Positions 35,213 through 44,623 of a DNA stretch of 64,000 bases are shown piece by piece; the stretch's first letter is position 1; each line of letters starts with the position of its first letter. The DNA comes from Promicromonospora thailandica (GTDB lineage Bacteria > Actinomycetota > Actinomycetes > Actinomycetales > Cellulomonadaceae), in assembly GCF_024171955.1 (NCBI RefSeq), contig NZ_JAMTCS010000005.1, positions 289,498 to 353,497 of the forward strand, given 5' to 3'. Under the pieces are notes generated by a model, which was not told where the DNA came from, searched no databases, and saw only the letters and a list, made by a program, of their open reading frames with translations. The translations under genes and the position numbers were made by a program.

Positions 35213-35587
35213 TCAGGCGTCGAAGTCGTCTGCGACCTTGCGCAGCATCTTGGCGAGCGTCTCCGTGTTCTTCGGATACCGCCCCTTGCGCAGGTCGTTC
35301 GCCACCCGGTCCAGCATCTGCGTGAGGTCCCCGACGATCACTGCCATGTCCACGGGGTCCTTGCGCTTGGCCTTCGCGACCGACGGGGCGGCGTCCAGCA
35401 CCTTGACGGCGAGCGCCTGGGGTCCGCGGCGGCCGTCGGCCACCCCGAAGTCCACGCGCGCGCCGGGCTTGGGCACGACGCCCGCGGGCAGCGCGGAGGC
35501 GTGCAGGAACACCTCGCCGCCGTCCTCGCTGGCGATGAAACCGAAACCCTTGTCGGTGTCGAACCACTTGACCTTGCCGGTAGGCAC
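35213..35587 (-). CDS. Cold-shock-domain protein with C-terminal extension
   Basis: A 124-residue protein. Residues 1-64 are an OB-fold cold-shock domain with RNP1 KGFGFI and RNP2 VFLHAS; residues 70-124 are a charged extension with VDMAVIVGDLTQMLDRVANDLRKGRYP, absent from ordinary 67-residue Csp proteins such as the one at 51.2 kb. The domain binds single-stranded nucleic acid and destabilises RNA hairpins. GTG 35587 has AAGG about 8 nt upstream. Similar extended Csp proteins lie next to DUF3027 in other actinobacteria. Confidence 0.9.
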   Translation of the reverse strand: MPTGKVKWFDTDKGFGFIASEDGGEVFLHASALPAGVVPKPGARVDFGVADGRRGPQALAVKVLDAAPSVAKAKRKDPVDMAVIVGDLTQMLDRVANDLRKGRYPKNTETLAKMLRKVADDFDA

Positions 35588-35810
35588 TGCGACCTTCTTC
35601 TGTGCTTGTCGATACTGCTCGCGAAACTGCTCATGGCGGTCGGGGCTGCTGCGAACGGGCGCGCCACCTCTGACCGAAGTACAAGGTTACCGGGCGGAAG
35701 CGTGACACGTCGCATGCATTCGACGCTCGTCGTGCGCGTGGCGCGCCACGAACGGCCCGGGAGCCCGGCCGGGCCGTGACACGCCGGGCCCCGGGCCGGG
35801 CGGACGCGCG

Positions 35811-35816
35811 TAACAT
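35811..35816 (+). promoter_or_regulatory. -10 box TAACAT, leaderless start of the helicase-associated gene
   Basis: TAACAT ends 7 nt before ATG 35824 and no ribosome-binding site intervenes. Confidence 0.5.
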
Positions 35817-35823
35817 CGTCAGG

Positions 35824-38322
35824 ATGGCCTCCTCGCTCCCCGCAGCGCCGGCGGCGGCCACGCGGCACTTCGCCGACGACCTCCGGCAGCGCTCGGACAC
35901 CGCGCTCGCCGCGCTCCTGCGCGCCCGCCCCGACCTCGCCACACCGTCTCCCTCGACCCTTCGTTCGCTCGCGGCACGCGCCTCCAGCCGGACGTCGCTC
36001 GAACGCGCCCTCGCGCGCACCGACGCCCTGACCCTCCAGGTCCTGGAGGCCGTGCTGGCGCTCGAACCGCTGGTGGACCCGTCCGCGCCGCTGGACGCCG
36101 ACGTCGTCGCCCGGGTCCTCGGCGCCTCACCGACCGAGCTCCCGCGCGTCGAGGCGGTGATCACGCGGGCCGTCGAGCACGCCCTGCTGTGGGACGCCCG
36201 TGAGGTCCCCTCGGACCCCGCGGACCTGCGCGCCGTACCCGGGCTCGACGAGCTGCTCGGCCCCTACCCCGCGGGCCTCGGTCCACACCTGACCCCCGCC
36301 CCGGACGGGCTGACCGAGGCGGTCGGCCGCGCGCTCGGCCCGGGCGGGCCCGCCCCGGGTGCCGCGCTCGACGCCCTGCTGGCCGAGGCACCCCCGGGAT
36401 CCCGGACGATCCTCGACGCCCTGGCCTGGGGTCCGCCGGTAGGCCTCGTCCCCGCGGCGGGCACGAGGCCGCGGGACGCCGTGAACTGGCTCGTCACCCA
36501 GCACCTGCTCGTGCGGTCGGACGCCCGTCACGTGGTGCTGCCGCGCCTGGCCGGCCTGGCGCTCCGGGACGGGCGCACGCACCGCGAGCCGCGGACGGCG
36601 CCGCCCGAGCCGTCCGGGCGCGACGTGCCTGCCGCGACCGCCGACGCCGAGGCCGCGAGCGCCGCGCTCGAGCTCGTGCGGCGGGTGCGGCTGCTGCGCC
36701 GCACCTGGGACGAGGAGCCGCCGTCGGTGCTGCGGGCCGGTGGCCTGGGCGTCCGTGACCTGCGCCGGCTGGCGGCCGTGCTGGAGACGGACGAGCCGGG
36801 GGCCGCGTTCGTGGTCGAGGTGGCTGGACAGGCGGGCCTGGTACGGGACGACGGCGACGCGCCGCCGTCGTACGTCCCGACCGTCACGGACTGGGACGAC
36901 CTGGACGACGCCGCCCGCTGGGCGCGGCTCGCCCAGGCCTGGCTGTCCTCCCGGCGGGCCCCGTGGCTGGTCGGTTCCCGGGACGACAAGGGCGCGCTGC
37001 GCGCAGCGCTGTCGCCGGACCTGCGGCGTCCGTGGGTGCCGCGCCTGCGCGACGGCGTGCTGGGGGTGCTGGCGGACGCGAGGCCGGGCGAGGGACTGCT
37101 GCTCGCCCCCGAGCCGCGGGCGGTCGTCGAGGTGCTGACGTGGCACACCCCGCGGTCGGTGCCGCCGGCGTCCGCGGTCGAGGGGCTGCTCGCCGAGGCG
37201 GGGTGGCTGGGTGTGACGGGTGCGGGCGCCCTGTCCGCGCCGGGCCGCGCCCTGCTCGCGGACGACGACCCCGCGGGCGCCCTGCGCGCCGTCCTGCCGC
37301 ACGAGGTCGACGAGATCCTGCTGCAGGGCGACCTCACGGGCATCGTGCCCGGCCGGCCGTCGCGCGACCTGGCGCGCCTGCTCGAACGGACCACGGACGT
37401 CGAGTCGCGCGGCGCCGCGACGACCGTCCGGTTCAGCCCGGCGTCCGTCACCCGGGCGCTGGACCAGGGCGAGACCGCCGACACGCTGCTCGACGAGCTG
37501 GCCCGTCGCTCCCCCGTGCCGGTGCCGCAGCCGCTGGACTACCTGGTGCGTGACACGGCGCGGCGGCACGGGGCGGTGCGCGTGGGGTCGGCGTCGGCAT
37601 ACCTGCGCGCGGCGGACGCGACGGTGCTGGCCGGGCTGGAGCACGACCCGACGCTGGCCGGTCTCGGCCTCGTGCGGCTCGCACCCACGGTGCTCGCGGC
37701 GTCGGTGCCGGCCGCGGCCCTGCACGAGGCGCTGCGGGAACGCGGCCTGGTCTCGGCCCTGGAGGGGCCGGACGGGCGCGTGCTGGTGGCGCGCCGCGGC
37801 GTGACGGGCCGGGCGATGCCGGCGCCGCGCTCGGCCGCGGCGATCCGCATGGGTTCGGGCGGTGACGTCGCCTCCCGCACGCCCGACCCGGACGAGCTGG
37901 TCGCGGAGCTGCGTGCGGTCGAGGAGGCGGCCCGGGCCGGGGCGCGGGCGCGTGCGGAGGCCGCGGCGGTCGCGCGGTCGGTGGCCGACGCCGGGATCCC
38001 GCGTCCCGCGAGGACCGGTACCGACGGACCGCCTCCCGACGCCGGCGAGAGCTCCGCGCGGCTCGTCGTCGACCCTCCCGACGACGAGCCGGGAACACAG
38101 CACCCCGCTGACGGGTTGGCACTGGTGCGCGACGCGCTGCGCACCGGGTCCACGGTGATCATCGAGATGGCCGGGCACACCGGCCGGCTGGAGCGGCGCG
38201 AGCTCAAGCCCCTGAAGCTCGACGGCGGCCGGCTCCGCGCGCTCGACCCGGACCGAGAGGCCGAGCTGACCATCGCCGTCCACCGCATCGCGTCGGTCCT
38301 GCCGACGTCGTCCGCGCCGTAG
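35824..38322 (+). CDS. Helicase-associated protein (XPB/Ssl2-like, helicase_C_3 type)
   Basis: An 832-residue protein of the family found just before XPB helicases in actinobacteria. No Walker A or B motif is visible, so it is not a helicase on its own. The first 300 residues are helical. The middle shows LARRSPVPVPQPLDYLVRDTARRHGAVRVGSA, and the C-terminus has VIIEMAGHTGRLERRELKPLKLDGGRLRAL, an SH3/WYL-like segment. A DNA-binding partner role for the next gene is inferred. ATG 35824 is supported by the TANNNT box. A 41-nt gap to the XPB gene suggests one operon. Confidence 0.8.
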   Translation: MASSLPAAPAAATRHFADDLRQRSDTALAALLRARPDLATPSPSTLRSLAARASSRTSLERALARTDALTLQVLEAVLALEPLVDPSAPLDADVVARVLGASPTELPRVEAVITRAVEHALLWDAREVPSDPADLRAVPGLDELLGPYPAGLGPHLTPAPDGLTEAVGRALGPGGPAPGAALDALLAEAPPGSRTILDALAWGPPVGLVPAAGTRPRDAVNWLVTQHLLVRSDARHVVLPRLAGLALRDGRTHREPRTAPPEPSGRDVPAATADAEAASAALELVRRVRLLRRTWDEEPPSVLRAGGLGVRDLRRLAAVLETDEPGAAFVVEVAGQAGLVRDDGDAPPSYVPTVTDWDDLDDAARWARLAQAWLSSRRAPWLVGSRDDKGALRAALSPDLRRPWVPRLRDGVLGVLADARPGEGLLLAPEPRAVVEVLTWHTPRSVPPASAVEGLLAEAGWLGVTGAGALSAPGRALLADDDPAGALRAVLPHEVDEILLQGDLTGIVPGRPSRDLARLLERTTDVESRGAATTVRFSPASVTRALDQGETADTLLDELARRSPVPVPQPLDYLVRDTARRHGAVRVGSASAYLRAADATVLAGLEHDPTLAGLGLVRLAPTVLAASVPAAALHEALRERGLVSALEGPDGRVLVARRGVTGRAMPAPRSAAAIRMGSGGDVASRTPDPDELVAELRAVEEAARAGARARAEAAAVARSVADAGIPRPARTGTDGPPPDAGESSARLVVDPPDDEPGTQHPADGLALVRDALRTGSTVIIEMAGHTGRLERRELKPLKLDGGRLRALDPDREAELTIAVHRIASVLPTSSAP

Positions 38323-38363
38323 CCCCGCACTTCCACCGAGGCAGTACCACCGAGGGAGACTTC

Positions 38364-40046
38364 ATGCCCGACGGCCCCCTGATCGTCCAGAGCGACAAGA
38401 CCCTCCTGCTGGAGGTCGACCACCCGAGCGCCGAGCAGGCGCGGCGCTCCATCGCGCCGTTCGCCGAGCTGGAGCGCGCGCCCGAGCACGTGCACACCTA
38501 CCGCCTGACGGCGCTGGGCCTGTGGAACGCGCGCGCGGCCGGGCACGACGCCGAGCAGGTGGTCAACACGCTCATCGAGTACAGCCGGTACCCGGTGCCG
38601 CACGCCCTGCTGGTCGACGTCGCCGAGACGATGGCCCGCTACGGGCGCCTGCAGCTCGTGCAGGACCCGGCCCACGGCCTCGTGCTGCGCACGACCGACC
38701 GGGCCGTGCTGGCGGAGGTGCTCAAGTCGAAGCGCACGTCCGGCCTCGTGGGCGAGCGGCTGGACGAGTCGACCGTCGTGGTGCACCCGTCCGAGCGTGG
38801 CCACCTCAAGCAGGTGCTGGTCAAGCTCGGCTGGCCGGCCGAGGACCTCGCGGGGTACGTCGACGGCGAGAAGCACCCGATCGGCCTGAGCCCCACGACC
38901 CACCCGCGCACCCCGCACGAGCAGCCCGCCCCGTGGGAGATGCGTCCCTACCAGGCGCAGGCCGTGGACGGGTTCTGGCACGGCGGGTCGGGCGTCGTGG
39001 TGCTGCCCTGCGGCGCCGGCAAGACCATCGTCGGCGCGGGCGCCATGGCGAAGTCGGGGACGACCACGCTGATCCTGGTGACCAACACCGTCAGCGCCCG
39101 CCAGTGGCGTGACGAGCTGGTGCGACGCACCACGCTGACGGAGGACGAGATCGGCGAGTACTCCGGCACCAAGAAGGAGATCAAGCCGGTCACGATCGCC
39201 ACCTACCAGGTGCTGACGACCAAGCGGAAGGGCGTCTACACGCACCTCGAGCTGCTCGACGCCCGCGACTGGGGCCTCATCCTCTACGACGAGGTGCACC
39301 TGCTGCCCGCGCCCGTCTTCCGCATGACGGCGGACCTGCAGGCGCGCCGCCGTCTCGGCCTGACCGCGACGCTCGTGCGCGAGGACGGCCGCGAGGACGA
39401 GGTGTTCAGCCTCATCGGCCCCAAGCGGTTCGACGCGCCGTGGAAGGACATCGAGGCGCAGGGCTACATCGCGCCCGCCGACTGCGTCGAGGTGCGGCTC
39501 ACGCTCCCGGAGAGCGAGCGCATGACGTACGCGACGGCCGAGATGGAGGACAAGTACCGGCTGGCCGCGTCGGCGTCGGGCAAGAAGAAGGTCGTCGAGC
39601 AGATCGTCGCGCAGCACCCGGACGACCAGGTGCTCGTCATCGGCCAGTACATCGACCAGCTCGAGGAGCTGGCCGAGCACCTCGGCGCGCCGATCATCAC
39701 GGGGGCCACCACGAACAAGGAGCGGCAGCGGCTGTTCGGTGCGTTCCGCGAGGGCGAGATCTCGCGGCTCGTGGTGAGCAAGGTCGCCAACTACTCGGTG
39801 GACCTGCCCGAGGCGTCGGTGGCGATCCAGGTGTCGGGCTCGTTCGGCTCGCGGCAGGAGGAGGCGCAGCGGCTCGGGCGCATCATGCGGCCCAAGGCGG
39901 ACGGGCGGACGGCGCACTTCTACGCCGTCGTCGCACGCGACACGGTGGACCAGGACTTCGCCGCCCACCGGCAGCGGTTCCTGGCCGAGCAGGGCTACGC
40001 GTACCGCATCGTCGACGCCGAGGACCTGACCACCCCGACCCCGTGA
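38364..40046 (+). CDS. xpb: DNA repair helicase XPB
   Basis: A 560-residue superfamily 2 helicase, 3'-5'. An N-terminal damage-recognition-like region precedes motor domain 1 with Walker A LPCGAGKTIVG (K220), Walker B LYDEVH and LTATLVREDGREDE, which contains the RED motif of XPB proteins. Motor domain 2 has ISRLVVSKVANYSVDLP and SRQEEAQRLGRIMRPK. Bacterial XPB is thought to unwind DNA in repair; a direct role in nucleotide excision is unsettled. GGGAG lies before ATG 38364. The short gap upstream of the ATG supports co-transcription with the previous gene. Confidence 0.93.
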   Translation: MPDGPLIVQSDKTLLLEVDHPSAEQARRSIAPFAELERAPEHVHTYRLTALGLWNARAAGHDAEQVVNTLIEYSRYPVPHALLVDVAETMARYGRLQLVQDPAHGLVLRTTDRAVLAEVLKSKRTSGLVGERLDESTVVVHPSERGHLKQVLVKLGWPAEDLAGYVDGEKHPIGLSPTTHPRTPHEQPAPWEMRPYQAQAVDGFWHGGSGVVVLPCGAGKTIVGAGAMAKSGTTTLILVTNTVSARQWRDELVRRTTLTEDEIGEYSGTKKEIKPVTIATYQVLTTKRKGVYTHLELLDARDWGLILYDEVHLLPAPVFRMTADLQARRRLGLTATLVREDGREDEVFSLIGPKRFDAPWKDIEAQGYIAPADCVEVRLTLPESERMTYATAEMEDKYRLAASASGKKKVVEQIVAQHPDDQVLVIGQYIDQLEELAEHLGAPIITGATTNKERQRLFGAFREGEISRLVVSKVANYSVDLPEASVAIQVSGSFGSRQEEAQRLGRIMRPKADGRTAHFYAVVARDTVDQDFAAHRQRFLAEQGYAYRIVDAEDLTTPTP

Positions 40047-40081
40047 AAAACCCCTTCACGTACCGCGTTTACCTGGGGATT

Positions 40082-40099
40082 CATTGCATATGCGCAATG
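40082..40099. promoter_or_regulatory. Inverted repeat CATTGC-N6-GCAATG before the TPM gene
   Basis: A perfect 6-bp inverted repeat with spacer ATATGC, within an AT-rich patch of an otherwise GC-rich 102-nt gap. It could be an operator for the downstream gene. Confidence 0.35.
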
Positions 40100-40148
40100 C
40101 ACCGGCTTCCGATTGCGATGTCTTGAACCCGGGGTGACGATCAGGGAC

Positions 40149-42353
40149 GTGACCGAGTCCCCCGCAACACACGAGCACGCGCGCGAAGGCGGTTCCCGGC
40201 CCTCCCGGGGCTGGACGCTGGCCGCGTTCGCGGGCGCGGCCGGCGTCGTGCTGGCAGCCGGCTCCCAGGTCGCGAACGCGACCGTCACGGCGCCCGCCGA
40301 GCCGCGGCCGTCCGTGTCGCCGAGCCTCACGGCGGCGATGCAGGCCGAGATGATGTCCGACGTGCTGCCGGCCTCGCCGCCGATCCGGCTCACCGACCCC
40401 GTGACGGACGGCGTGGACGCGCTGACCGACGCCGAGCGCGAGGGCGTGCAGGACGCGCTGGACCGCCTCGCCGACGAGTCCGACCTGCGGCTGTTCGTGG
40501 TCTACATCGAGAGCTTCGACGGTACGCAGCCCGTGGACTGGGCCAACGCGAGCGCGAACCAGTCCGGTTTCGGCACGCAGGACCTGCTGCTGGCCGTCGC
40601 GACGGCCGACCAGGAGTTCGGGCTGTCCGCGGACACCAACGTGCCGCTCACCGACGCGCAGCTCGCCGGCATCGACGACGCGGTCGCCGCCGCCGTCGGG
40701 GCGGAGCGCTGGGCCGACGCCGCGACGGACGCCGCCGACGCCGTCCGCGCGACCGGCGCGGGCGGGCCGGCCCCGCTCCTCGTGGCCGGCGTCGTGGCAG
40801 CCGCGGTGCTGCTGCTCGCCGCGCTCGCCTGGGCCGTGTGGCGCTTCGGCGTCCCGCGGTTGCGGCCCCGCCTCGCGCGACGCACCCCCGTCGTCACCGG
40901 CCCGACGCCGGACGAGCTGGCCCACCTCACCCCTGCCGAGCTGGACGCGCGCGCGGCCGCCGCGCTGGTCGGCATCGACGACGCCCTGAAGACGTGCGAG
41001 CAGGAGCTGGGCCTCGCCCGGGCGGAGCTGGGCGCCGACGCGACGCGTGACTTCGAGCTCATCCTCGCCCGCGCCACGGCCGACGTGCGGGAGGCCTTCG
41101 CGATCCGGCAGGAGCTGGACACGATCGCGGCCGCGCGGGCCGACGAGGCGGAGGGCGAGTCGCCCGAGCCGCCGCAGACCGAGCCCGAGGACCCCGCCCG
41201 GCGGGAGCGGCTGGCCCACCTCCTGGCGCTGTGCGAACGCGCCGCGGACACGCTCGACGCGCGCACCCGCGCCTTCGACGACCTGCGCCGCCTGCAGCAG
41301 CGCGCCCCCGAGCTGCTGGACGACGTCGTCGCCCGCGCACCCGAGGTCGCCGGCCGGGTAGGCGTCACGCGGTCGGTGCTCGAGGAGCTCGCGCAGACGT
41401 ACCCGTCCGGCACGCTGGCGCTCGTCTCGGGCAACCCCGAGCAGGCCGAGCTGCTCCTCGCCAACGCCACGGAGGCGGTGGCCGCGGGACGCTCGGCGCT
41501 GGAGGCCGGTCAGAAGGCCGTCGCCGTCTCGCACGCCCGCGGGGCGCAGAACGCGCTCGGCCAGGCGATCATGCTGCTCGACGCCGTCGACGCGACCGCC
41601 GCCCACCTGGAGCTGGCCACGAGCCGCCTGGACAAGGCCGTCGCCTCGCTCACCCAGGACGTGACGTCGGCGCGGTCCGTCGAGGGCGACTTCCGGGTCA
41701 CCCTCGCACGCACCGCGGCGCAGGCCGCGCTCAAGCACGTCGAGGTGACGCGCCAGGGCGGCGACCCGCTCGCCGGCCTGCAGCGCATCGCCGCGGCGGA
41801 GGGCTCCCTGGACGCCGCCCTGGCGTCCACCCGCGACACCACGGAGGTCAAGGCCCGGGCGTCTGCGCTGCTGCGCGACACGCTGGGCCGGGTCGACGAG
41901 CAGCTCCGGCAGACCGCCGACTTCGTCGCGACGCGCCGCGGCGCCGTCGGCGCGACGGCCCGGACGCGGCTGGCCGAGGCCGTCCGCCTGTCCGAGGCCG
42001 CCCACGCGCTCCAGCCCGCCGACCCGGCGGGAGCGCTCGGCGAGGCCCAGCGCGCGAGCACCCTGGTGCTCGAGGCGGCGCGGCTCGCCCGGGCGGACGC
42101 CGACGCCGCCGTCGCGGCTGCCGCTGCCGCCGCAGCAGCCGGGGAACCGGACGACGGCGCCGCGGTGGCCGACGCGAACGGCCCGATCACGGGCGGCATG
42201 ATGCTGGGCGGCATCCTGCTCGACCCGAACCTCGTCCGCTCCCGCCGGCGCGCAAGCACGGCGCGCATCGGCGGCGGGTTCGGCGGGGGCGGGTTCGGCG
42301 GCGGGCGTCCGATCACGCTGCGCCGGCTGGGGTCGCTCAGGGTCCGGCGCTGA
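40149..42353 (+). CDS. TPM-domain membrane protein
   Basis: A 734-residue protein. An N-terminal signal or anchor helix (WTLAAFAGAAGVVLAAGSQ) is followed by an extracytoplasmic TPM domain at about residues 60-200 (REGVQDALDRLADESDLRLFVVYIESFDG and FGTQDLLLAVATADQEFGLSADTNV). A membrane helix near 205-230 is followed by a 450-residue Ala/Glu/Arg-rich, coiled-coil-like cytoplasmic part. The tail GGGFGGGGFGGG is typical of TPM proteins. Function unknown; some members are phosphatases or photosystem repair factors. GTG 40149 is preceded 7 nt earlier by GACGAT, a possible leaderless promoter; GTG 40134 is the alternative. Confidence 0.82.
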   Translation: MTESPATHEHAREGGSRPSRGWTLAAFAGAAGVVLAAGSQVANATVTAPAEPRPSVSPSLTAAMQAEMMSDVLPASPPIRLTDPVTDGVDALTDAEREGVQDALDRLADESDLRLFVVYIESFDGTQPVDWANASANQSGFGTQDLLLAVATADQEFGLSADTNVPLTDAQLAGIDDAVAAAVGAERWADAATDAADAVRATGAGGPAPLLVAGVVAAAVLLLAALAWAVWRFGVPRLRPRLARRTPVVTGPTPDELAHLTPAELDARAAAALVGIDDALKTCEQELGLARAELGADATRDFELILARATADVREAFAIRQELDTIAAARADEAEGESPEPPQTEPEDPARRERLAHLLALCERAADTLDARTRAFDDLRRLQQRAPELLDDVVARAPEVAGRVGVTRSVLEELAQTYPSGTLALVSGNPEQAELLLANATEAVAAGRSALEAGQKAVAVSHARGAQNALGQAIMLLDAVDATAAHLELATSRLDKAVASLTQDVTSARSVEGDFRVTLARTAAQAALKHVEVTRQGGDPLAGLQRIAAAEGSLDAALASTRDTTEVKARASALLRDTLGRVDEQLRQTADFVATRRGAVGATARTRLAEAVRLSEAAHALQPADPAGALGEAQRASTLVLEAARLARADADAAVAAAAAAAAAGEPDDGAAVADANGPITGGMMLGGILLDPNLVRSRRRASTARIGGGFGGGGFGGGRPITLRRLGSLRVRR

Positions 42354-42366
42354 CGGTCCGCCCTCC

Positions 42367-43158
42367 TCAGTGGGCCAGGACCACCGTGCCCCCGGCGGGG
42401 TGCCGGTCGCCCTCCGGCTGCGTCGTGCGGGCGTTGTGCCCGTGCGAGGCCTCCTCGAGCACGGCGAGCTGGTCGGCAGACAGCTCGACGGGCGTCGTGT
42501 ACACGACCCAGCGGACGCCCTCCGTGCACGGCGGCGTCGTGAGGCTGCCCAGGTAGGTCTCGAAGGTCGGGTCCGCCGGCAGCATCGCCTCGACGTCGAG
42601 CGCCAGGCCGTCCGTGCCGGGCGCCTCCGCACCCTCGACGAACGGCTGCCACGCGGCGTTCTGCTCCGGCCCCTCCTGTGCGAGCACGCCGACGACGAGA
42701 GTGTCCCCGGCCGCCGTGGTGTGCACCAGGTGGAACTCGGCCGCCAGGGCCTCGCCGTCCACCGTGTGCTCGGAGGGAGCGTGGAAGTGCACCTGCGCCA
42801 GGTCGTGGTCGAGGCCCTCCCACTCCACGGCCGAGCCGGCCCCCTCGGGGACGAGCTGGACCGTGTGGCCGGTGTCCACCGACTCCGCCTCGGTGGGCTC
42901 CGCCGTGACGCGCAGGTGCTCCGGCGTGGTCTCGGCCGCATGCGCGGGCAGGTCGATCGGGGACTGGGCGTTCCCGGACGAGCACGCCGCGAAGTCGTCC
43001 GACAGGCCGCCCCACGCGTCCTGGCCGGTGTCGCCGTCGTACGTCCAGTGCACCTCGGCGGTGTCCGCCGGGGGTGCGTCGCCGCCGTTCGTGGGACCGG
43101 TCGCGCAGGACGCGAGCAGGGGGAGGATCAGGAGGGCGGGCAGCGCACGCTTCGTCAT
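42367..43158 (-). CDS. Alpha-type carbonic anhydrase, lipoprotein
   Basis: A 263-residue exported enzyme converting CO2 and water to bicarbonate. The signal MTKRALPALLILPLLASC ends in a lipobox with C18. The alpha-CA domain shows SGNAQSPIDLP, the zinc ligands in QVHFHAPSEH and EFHLVH, and SLTTPPCTEGVRWVV. All three zinc histidines are present, so it should be active on the outer membrane face. Its ATG is preceded 7 nt earlier by CATAAT. It is convergent with the TPM gene. Confidence 0.93.
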   Translation of the reverse strand: MTKRALPALLILPLLASCATGPTNGGDAPPADTAEVHWTYDGDTGQDAWGGLSDDFAACSSGNAQSPIDLPAHAAETTPEHLRVTAEPTEAESVDTGHTVQLVPEGAGSAVEWEGLDHDLAQVHFHAPSEHTVDGEALAAEFHLVHTTAAGDTLVVGVLAQEGPEQNAAWQPFVEGAEAPGTDGLALDVEAMLPADPTFETYLGSLTTPPCTEGVRWVVYTTPVELSADQLAVLEEASHGHNARTTQPEGDRHPAGGTVVLAH

Positions 43159-43165
43159 GGGATGA

Positions 43166-43171
43166 ATTATG
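43166..43171 (-). promoter_or_regulatory. -10 box CATAAT, leaderless start of the carbonic anhydrase gene
   Basis: CATAAT on the minus strand lies 7 nt before ATG 43158. It falls within the 26-nt gap after the NYN gene, so the two genes are not simply one operon. Confidence 0.4.
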
Positions 43172-43184
43172 CGCTCGGACCGAC

Positions 43185-43778
43185 CTAAAGGTAGCGAAGC
43201 GGGTCGAACTCCTCGATCGGGATGATCCGGACGCGAGGCAGCATCGTCGTGAAGGCGTCGGCGTCGCCCTCCAGGTCGTACATGACCAGGCCACGCTGCT
43301 CCAGCTCCGTGAACCGGGCGTTGACGAACTCGCGGAAGCCGAGCAGGCCCACCCGGCGGTCGTCGTCGGCCAGCAGAGCCTCGATCTGCGGCAGGAAGTC
43401 GCCGTCGTGGCTCGCGAGCAGCACGTCGCCGGGGCGGTCCAGGAGCGCGTCGAGCGTGCGCTGGATACCGACGTCGACCACCTTCTCCGTACCCTGCGCG
43501 GCCAGCGGGATCGGCTTGTAGCCCATGGCGAGCAGCGCCTGCACGAACGGCATCGGCATCTGGCCCGAGGTGGCGTTGAGGAAGAACAGCGGGACGACGT
43601 CCTGCGACCAGACCTTCTGCGCGAAGCCGGAGATGCGGTCCCAGCGCGGCCGCTCCTCGGGGGCCGGACGGCGGTTCAGCACGTTCATACCGAGCGTGGC
43701 GTCGATGTTCTCACCGTCGACGATGAGATACGTGCGCCGGGGCGTGGCCCCAGGGTCCTGGGAGAACGGTGCTGACAT
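43185..43778 (-). CDS. NYN-domain (PIN-like) RNase family protein
   Basis: A 197-residue protein resembling the NYN/LabA-like PIN fold. The acidic metal site is made by LIVDGENIDATLG near the N-terminus, GTEKVVDVGIQRTLDALL mid-protein and LLASHDGDFLPQIEALL. VGLLGFREFVNARFTELEQRGLVMYDLE follows. Such proteins are predicted RNases. I start at ATG 43778 because TACGCT lies 7 nt upstream (43786-43791), indicating a leaderless message; longer in-frame starts add low-complexity sequence. Confidence 0.85.
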   Translation of the reverse strand: MSAPFSQDPGATPRRTYLIVDGENIDATLGMNVLNRRPAPEERPRWDRISGFAQKVWSQDVVPLFFLNATSGQMPMPFVQALLAMGYKPIPLAAQGTEKVVDVGIQRTLDALLDRPGDVLLASHDGDFLPQIEALLADDDRRVGLLGFREFVNARFTELEQRGLVMYDLEGDADAFTTMLPRVRIIPIEEFDPLRYL

Positions 43779-43785
43779 GCGACAC

Positions 43786-43791
43786 AGCGTA
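43786..43791 (-). promoter_or_regulatory. -10 box TACGCT, leaderless start of the NYN gene
   Basis: TACGCT on the minus strand ends 7 nt before ATG 43778, with no ribosome-binding site between. Confidence 0.45.
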
Positions 43792-43897
43792 GCCCTGCAC
43801 GGGGTTCCGGGCCGGACGTCCCGGCGGCCCGTTCGTCCCGGGCGATTTCCCGGGCGAAACTCAGGCATCGTCCAGGAACCGGAAGCACACTGGATGC

Positions 43898-44623
43898 ATG
43901 GCTACTGCAGAGGCGCGTCTCGTCGTCGTCGACGACGAACCGAACATCCGTGAGCTCCTGTCCACGTCGCTGCGGTTCGCGGGCTTCGAGGTGCATGCGG
44001 CCGCGGACGGCAACGGCGCCCTCCAGCTCGTCCGCGACGTGGAGCCGGACCTCGTGGTGCTCGACGTGATGCTGCCCGACATGGATGGGTTCACCGTCAC
44101 GCGCCGGATGCGGGCCACCGGCCGGCACACGCCCGTCGTCTTCCTGACCGCGAAGGACGACACCCAGGACAAGGTGCAGGGCCTGACCGTGGGCGGCGAC
44201 GACTACGTGACCAAGCCGTTCAGCCTCGAGGAGGTCGTGGCGCGGATCCGCGCGGTGCTGCGCCGCACGGGCGTGCCCGCCCCCGAGGAGGAGGCCGTGC
44301 TGCACGTCGGCGACCTCGAGATGGACGAGGACTCGCACGAGGTGCGGCGGGCCGGCGTCGAGGTGGACCTGTCGCCCACCGAGTTCAAGCTGCTGCGCTA
44401 CCTCATGCTCAACTCCGGCCGCGTGCTGTCCAAGGCGCAGATCCTGGACCATGTCTGGCAGTACGACTGGGGCGGCGACGCCAACATCGTCGAGTCCTAC
44501 ATCTCCTACCTGCGGCGCAAGATCGACACGCTCGAGGTCGACGGCGAGACCCTGCCGCCCCTGATCCACACCAAGCGCGGCGTGGGGTACCTGCTGCGCG
44601 CCCCGCAGCCTGCCCGTGCTTAG
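43898..44623 (+). CDS. OmpR/PhoB-family response regulator
   Basis: A 241-residue regulator. The receiver domain has acidic pocket D12/D13, phosphoacceptor D56 (LVVLDVMLPDMDGF), FLTAKD and DDYVTKPF with the conserved lysine. The winged-helix output domain has LSPTEFKLLRYLMLNSGRVLSKAQIL, VESYISYLRRKID and TKRGVGYLL. Architecture resembles mycobacterial TrcR/PrrA-type regulators, but an orthologue cannot be named. It overlaps the kinase gene by 8 bp and is co-translated with it. The signal sensed is unknown. Confidence 0.93.
   Translation: MATAEARLVVVDDEPNIRELLSTSLRFAGFEVHAAADGNGALQLVRDVEPDLVVLDVMLPDMDGFTVTRRMRATGRHTPVVFLTAKDDTQDKVQGLTVGGDDYVTKPFSLEEVVARIRAVLRRTGVPAPEEEAVLHVGDLEMDEDSHEVRRAGVEVDLSPTEFKLLRYLMLNSGRVLSKAQILDHVWQYDWGGDANIVESYISYLRRKIDTLEVDGETLPPLIHTKRGVGYLLRAPQPARA

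Noticed and set aside
40056..42941. Long minus-strand frame antisense to the TPM gene
   Set aside because: Shadow of the TPM and carbonic anhydrase genes, with low-complexity Arg/Gly sequence.
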